Assembly (NCBI GenBank): GCA_963920525.1
Contig: OY986440.1
Location: 18,152,191 to 18,216,190 of the forward strand
Length of the DNA: 64,000 nt
From: Dichetophora obliterata
Taxonomy: Eukaryota > Arthropoda > Insecta > Diptera > Sciomyzidae
Direction of reading: 5' to 3'
The notes under the pieces are model-generated. The model did no database searches. It had not been told where the DNA came from and was given only the letters and a program-made list of their open reading frames with translations. The position numbers and the translations under genes are program-made. The first letter of the stretch is position 1; each line of letters starts with the position of its first letter. Shown here piece by piece: positions 59,431-64,000 of this stretch.

Positions 59431-60195
59431 GTGTTGTTGTAATTGGCCGGCAAAATACTGGTACGAAAAAAGAGGAATCTTCCGGATGCTGTAGCCGCTA
59501 CGTGTGACGCAAATTTTTCTGCACCGTACGCTTAAGTTATTCGAGGATACTGGTGACTTAATTGACCGTCCAAGTTTCGACCGTCCACACGCTGCGAGAA
59601 CTCCACAATCCATCAAAGCTGTGCAGAACCGAATTCGCCGTAGTCTGCTGCGCAAACAGGAAATTTTTTCGCAGGAGACTAAAATCAGCAAAGACAGCAT
59701 GTCACGTATCATAAAACATGTTTTGTGACTCGGAGCATACAAGCGACACACTGGGCACCCACTCCTGGATGCATTGAAGGTCAATCGCTAGCGAAAATCA
59801 GAAGAGCTGCGTTGCGGAGACGCGAAAACGGCTCAATCGCTTAAGAAACAGAATGAAAGAGTGTATGCTTTTTCATCACGGCAAGCGTCTGAACTTGTTC
59901 CGAGAGTTTAATGCGGCCGCCATTCGACTTCTGTGATGGTGTGGTGGGGAGTGTCCCCATGACACAATAACTAATGGCGTTTACGTTTCTCGGAAAAATG
60001 CTACATTTTTTCTGCCCTTTTTGGAAAGTCTACCCTCTTGAGAAAAAAATAGTGACCTCTAAAATTTAATCGTGTTCTTTTCTCGAAAGAACAATTTGAA
60101 GATATTAAGTAGCCCAATAAAAAGAAAAAAGTTTTGAAAAATATTTCATTTTGTTACAAAAAAAAAACCATGTGTCAAAACATTTGCAGGAACTA
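59420..60195 (+). pseudogene. Tc1-like transposase relic keeping the N-terminal half
   Basis: The frame 59504-59728 gives FEDTGDLIDRPSFDRPHAAR, then RIRRSLLRKQE and SKDSMSRIIKHVL (HTH pair with the GRPR-like linker), a stop, then LGAYKRHTGHPLL. Further on, NERVYAFSSRQASEL and SVMVWWGV come from the catalytic region in shifted frames. The tail at 60100-60190 (AAGTTTTGAAAAATATTT, CAAAACATTTGCAGG) matches the relic at 51.5-51.66 kb. Confidence 0.75.
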
Positions 60196-60199
60196 GGTA

Positions 60200-61229
60200 C
60201 TTTTTAACTTATAGAGTAATAAGTGACATTACCTAAAAATTCAACTTTCTCTTCTTCCAAACGATTTTTCTGGTTTTGACCCAAGGAATAAACAGTTTTC
60301 GGATTGACCGTTCTATCTAAATCTCAAAATCAGTGTTTAGCTATAAAATGAATTAAATAAGCAAAATGGTGGGGTAAAATTGTCAATAAAAGGTGGGGAA
60401 GAAGAGGTAGAAATTGACAAAATCCTTTGCAGCCACCTTCCCTCTTAAAGGGGTACAATTTTAGGATATCGACTAACAAAAATTTTCCCTTTCCAACATT
60501 TTTTCGGCTTTTTCTATCACCCAAGGAGGCTTCCGTAAAATATTTCCATTTAAAGAAAATTAATTACAACCATTCTTAGGGTACTACTAGACGATTACGT
60601 TGTATGACTGACCACCAATATTGTATCCGAACACACTTACACTTTATCTCTAACCCTTAAATGTGCATGCTCCCAATCAAAATGGCCATCGCAGACTGCT
60701 TCACAGAAATGTGAAGCGAAAATCGTAAAATAGCTCTACAATGGCACACGAAGTGACCTTAGAGGGTAAATGTAAAACTGGCGCACATTAATTTACTCTC
60801 TCAACTATTTTCCTCCATATATCTATGCTCCCCTTATACAAAGTAAACGTTTGTTAGATTTGTTTCCATCGCTTGAACTTCGAACACAATGGTGTTTGAA
60901 CCTCGGGGGTTGGTTTGTGTAATGCAACCCCATTACTTTTTCACCTTCAATATTTTTTTCCAACCTAAATGAACCTAAAAGTATCTCTAAACCTTTAGGA
61001 ATGCGTGTGCCAGGCCTGTATGGTTCGTTTCTTGTATATTATCGCATCGGATATGCTATAGAATAGAAAAACTTTCGAAAAACCAACACTGTAAATGGTT
61101 AAGGACGGTATTGGCTCTGTTGCCAACTTGTATCAAGCATGTATTTCCTTTGGAAGTTTTATTAGGTTGAAGGATCTTGTAACTGATTTCAGGACGCTTG
61201 TTTCACTCTATTTTTAGGGCTTATTTGTA

Positions 61230-61230
<1 letters not shown>
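60200..61230. other. Intron segment with no recognised element
   Basis: A second CAATCAAAATGGCC word at 60676 echoes 51229. Otherwise nothing supported. Confidence 0.4.
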
Positions 61231-61232
<2 letters not shown>

Positions 61233-61266
<34 letters not shown>

Positions 61267-61375
61267 TGTATATAATATATATTTATATATATTTATATAA
61301 TATATATTTATATAAATATATATATAAATATATATATATTTAATTAAATTATATATGTAGCTATATATGTAGCTA
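61233..61375. repeat. TA-rich microsatellite
   Basis: (TA)n followed by ATATATTTATA variants over about 140 bp near the end of the Cadps intron. Confidence 0.9.
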
Positions 61376-61967
61376 TTTATTATAACTAATTTATTTATAA
61401 ATTTTTTTTATTTATTTTAAATAATTGCATTTATTTTTTTTCGCCTCTGATTGCCTCACATAAAATAAAAACTCACACAAAATTCTTCATTAATCTGAAT
61501 CGATGCGCAATCACCTATAATTATTAAAAAAAAATAAATATAATAAAACACCTTGTGACCATCATAAATATACCACCACCAACAACCACAAAATTATGAC
61601 CACAAAATTTTCAAAATTTGGATCGAAACAATAAATAAAACTATCATACAATTGATCAAATAAAAATTGGAACAAAAAATATATCGCCTTGGACTTTTTT
61701 GTGGAATAATTGCATCCATCCATTCATCATATCGTATCACATGGTATCGCTTCGTATTGTATCGTAATTAATCACCTGCTTGCTATGAAACTGACATTTA
61801 TATGGTAATGAGTTGGCTTAAAAAAATTTGAACACAAAAAAAAAAAATACTAAATATATGCAAACACATAAATAAAAAAAAATATATACATTTATTGAAA
61901 AACTGCATTCATTGATCGTATTTGCTCTAAACACCCTGTACAAAATTTCTATCTAATATAATAATAG

Positions 61968-62445
61968 TTCCTTTAATAAATCTAACAAAATGCACAAAAA
62001 TCACAGTAGTAGAATTATTATTCAACATCAAACAAATAAACAACTCCAAGAACATGCTCATCATAATCAAATTCAGTATCAATACCACCAACAACAACAA
62101 CAACATCCAAATTTGTATTACCAACAACATCACCATCATTCGAGCAATCAAAGATTGCTGCATGCTACTTCTACGAAGCATGTCGCCACTATTAATGTGC
62201 CACTTATGGCCATTAGTAGTAGCGGCAGTTGTAGTAGCGGTGGCTGTGGTGGTGGTAATTTGGCAGTTTCAAATTTTGCTAAAGTTAATAATCAACTTTC
62301 AAATCGTACGCTGACGCCATCTAGCGGTATATCACAGGAGACACTAAGCCAGAGCGTCGGCTCATCCAGGGCGAATTCATTACCTCGACCGATATCGCCG
62401 TCACCGTCCGTAGCAAGCGATAAATATGAAGGTGCAGATGTTCAT
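61968..62445 (+). CDS. Cadps: Cadps (CAPS) second coding exon seen here
   Basis: A Gln/His-rich stretch (HNQIQYQYHQQQQQHP, YYQQHHHHSSN) is followed by a Ser/Gly region (SSSGSCSSGGCGGGN) and then TLTPSSGISQETLSQSVGSS and RANSLPRPISPSPSVASDKY. Vertebrate CADPS has the comparable RPSSPSPSVVSEK just before its first conserved domain, so this exon sits at the same point. The donor is TTCAT|GTGAGT (62445/62446), in phase 0. The acceptor is uncertain: AG at 61966-61967, 62005-62006 or 62008-62009 all preserve the frame from the first exon. The ATG at 61990 could alternatively be an internal start. The region is predicted disordered. Confidence 0.8.
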
Positions 62446-62711
62446 GTGAGTATATCTTTATTAATAAAACTCATTTTCTGTTTGTTTGTTCGTTTGTTTC
62501 TGAAATCTAAACGGCAAACAGCAAAACATTACACTTTTTACTCAAAAAATGTTATAAACATTTTGTTTTTGTAAAACAATATCAAGTAAAAATTGCACAT
62601 CTGCCTATCTTTCATATGGTATAGCATTTATTTGCGAACATTTTTCCAGTTAAAGCTTAGTATTCTGTACGAACGAAAAAAAAATTTCCATAAGAAACAC
62701 ATTGAGATTTT
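62446..62711 (+). other. Start of the next Cadps intron
   Basis: Begins GTGAGT after the exon; the rest is AT-rich up to the hAT-like element. Confidence 0.6.
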
Positions 62712-64000
62712 CAAAGAAGTAAAATATAAGGAAGTGGTGTAATAGCAGAAAAGTGTGGTATTTTCTATATTGGTTTTAGCTCACACAAATACAGAGATAA
62801 TCACACAGGGCCGTATTCGGTTGTACCGTAAAAGAAGGCCCAAACTGTTAAAGTTTGTTCTTATGCATTAAAATTTTAGGAACATTTCAAGAATAGCAAC
62901 TGCTCTAATTTTGTAAAAAAATTTTAGATCGCTCGCAATTGGATTAGAAGTTATAGGCATCCAACGTTGGAAAAAATGGATTAAAATCTAGCTGATTTTT
63001 TAAGTTTTCCAACAAATCTAAACTTTATGGGTATCAAAAGAAAGATAATACAAGTATATATTCAACAAGATATCACACATAAAAATACATGCATTTAAGA
63101 TACAACCCTTTTTTACTTTAACTCGCGAGTTTTTTCTTCGCTGTCTCTTTTTAATTGGAGGCCTTTGGCCGCTGCTTAGGGATTAGAAACCTCAGTAATT
63201 CCAACACAGGCTTTGCTGTCTACAGTACTTCTGGATGTAGTTACCTTTTTAATAATTCTCTTATTAATGTATTGCTTTCGCAAAACGGAAACCACTAGTT
63301 TTTTAGGCAAATTCTAACTATAAAATAATTATATCTTAAAAAGTTATGCATGGAATTTTATGTTTTGTTTTAATACCCATAAAGCTTAGTGTTGCTGAAA
63401 AACAGCAACATTTTTAGGTAATTTTTCTAAAATTCAATTTTAATTAAAATTTTTTTAATTTAATTTAATTTATTGAGTCTTTTTTTTTAAACCTAATTTA
63501 CAATGCTACTTTTCAATAAAGTAACTTAGAACTATATGTATTATTCTAAAATAATTACAAGTTTTCGCTTCAAGCTTGTTGAGTAATACAATAAATATTT
63601 TTTTGTTATTTAATAACTGTGTTTGCTCCCCGGCACATTTGATATCAGAGAAGATAATTTTCTACAATAAAGTTTACTTAAAAGCTTGACCTAAACCTAA
63701 ACTTACAAAATAAACAAACAAAAAAAAAATATTATCCTCTATGTGTACCGGGTGTCATATTTTTATAAAAACCAGGCAATAAATGAGACAAGGCATTTAT
63801 TTCAGTGTTAATATTTTCATTTTAAATTTCAGTCGGACATAAATAATATCGAGTGTTTGACCATCTAAAATCTTTTTGGTAAGAGAAAACATCAGAAATT
63901 AAATTGTTTTCATGGAACTTTAATTTATTAAAAATTTAACAAACAGGTACTAAATCTGATTCACTTGCTGAAAATAGGAGCGCCCCAAAAATAAATTCAA
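62712..64000 (+). mobile_element. hAT-like non-autonomous element, copy 3, cut by the window end
   Basis: It begins CAAAGAAGTAAAATATAAGG and follows copy 2 (31491-33205) closely to about 63420. From 63925 it again matches copy 2 (AAATTTAACAAACAGGTACT to GAGCGCCCCAAA). Between 63425 and 63924 it carries roughly 390 bp that copy 2 lacks. It lacks the 230 bp foldback present in copy 2. Confidence 0.8.

Larger units (their letters stand above)
52856..61967 (+). other. Cadps intron, about 9.1 kb, filled with transposon relics
   Basis: It begins GTGAGA. The acceptor is at 61966-61967, 62005-62006 or 62008-62009 (AG in each case), and all three keep the frame with the first exon. The intron carries a BEL gag relic, a hAT-like end, a Tc1-like relic, a hexanucleotide array and a TA-rich stretch near its end. 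Confidence 0.7.

Overview
The window looks like nuclear DNA of a fly (Diptera, most likely a non-Drosophila acalyptrate such as a tephritid). It is AT-rich, has essentially no bacterial-style gene packing, and is dominated by insect transposable elements: BEL/Pao, Jockey/CR1-like LINEs, Tc1/mariner, hAT, PIF/Harbinger, piggyBac and Helitron types. The only host gene I can recognise is Cadps (CAPS, calcium-dependent activator protein for secretion). Two coding exons on the + strand, 52464-52855 and about 61968-62445, carry the start methionine with MIDPSSSEEE and the downstream PISPSPSVASDK block. They are separated by a roughly 9.1 kb intron full of transposon debris. The rest of Cadps must lie beyond 64000. 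The organism assignment is inference from element types and this gene, not a database match.

Layout. 0-7.5 kb: hairpin MITEs, nested foldback elements, a Tc1-like foldback with ~400 bp arms (3232-4100) and a LINE 3' fragment. 7.6-14.4 kb: a PIF/Harbinger-like MITE split by a complete BEL/Pao retrotransposon (7823-14083). That element has 340 bp LTRs about 2% apart and the 5-bp target duplication AATAA. Its Gag begins with a PHD finger, and its coding region is broken in four places. 14.7-16.6 kb: a decayed LINE on the minus strand. 16.7-24 kb: several inverted-repeat elements, a ~145 bp tandem array, a pseudo-tRNA/SINE-like segment and a Helitron-like 3' end. 25.7-33.4 kb: a dense nest of MITEs, many with clear target-site duplications, ending in a ~530 bp palindrome that was later split by a hAT-like element. 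34-43 kb: a transposase pseudogene, an inverted-repeat element carrying an unrecognised small protein, a Helitron interrupted by a TIR element, and a second copy of the 140 bp hairpin MITE. 44-51.7 kb: hAT and Tc1/mariner relics, including a hAT transposase C-terminus. 52.4-62.4 kb: Cadps exons and intron, the intron holding an interrupted BEL gag on the minus strand, a hexanucleotide array and a Tc1-like relic. 62.7-64 kb: another copy of the hAT-like element, cut by the window end.

How the parts relate. Several nestings can be ordered because an intact copy elsewhere in the window supplies the empty site. Examples are the Helitron 3' end (20.07 kb versus 37.44/38.13 kb), the 230 bp foldback inside a hAT-like element (32.4 kb versus 63.96 kb) and the 31.2-33.4 kb palindrome. 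All reading frames outside Cadps and the mobile elements look like chance ORFs.
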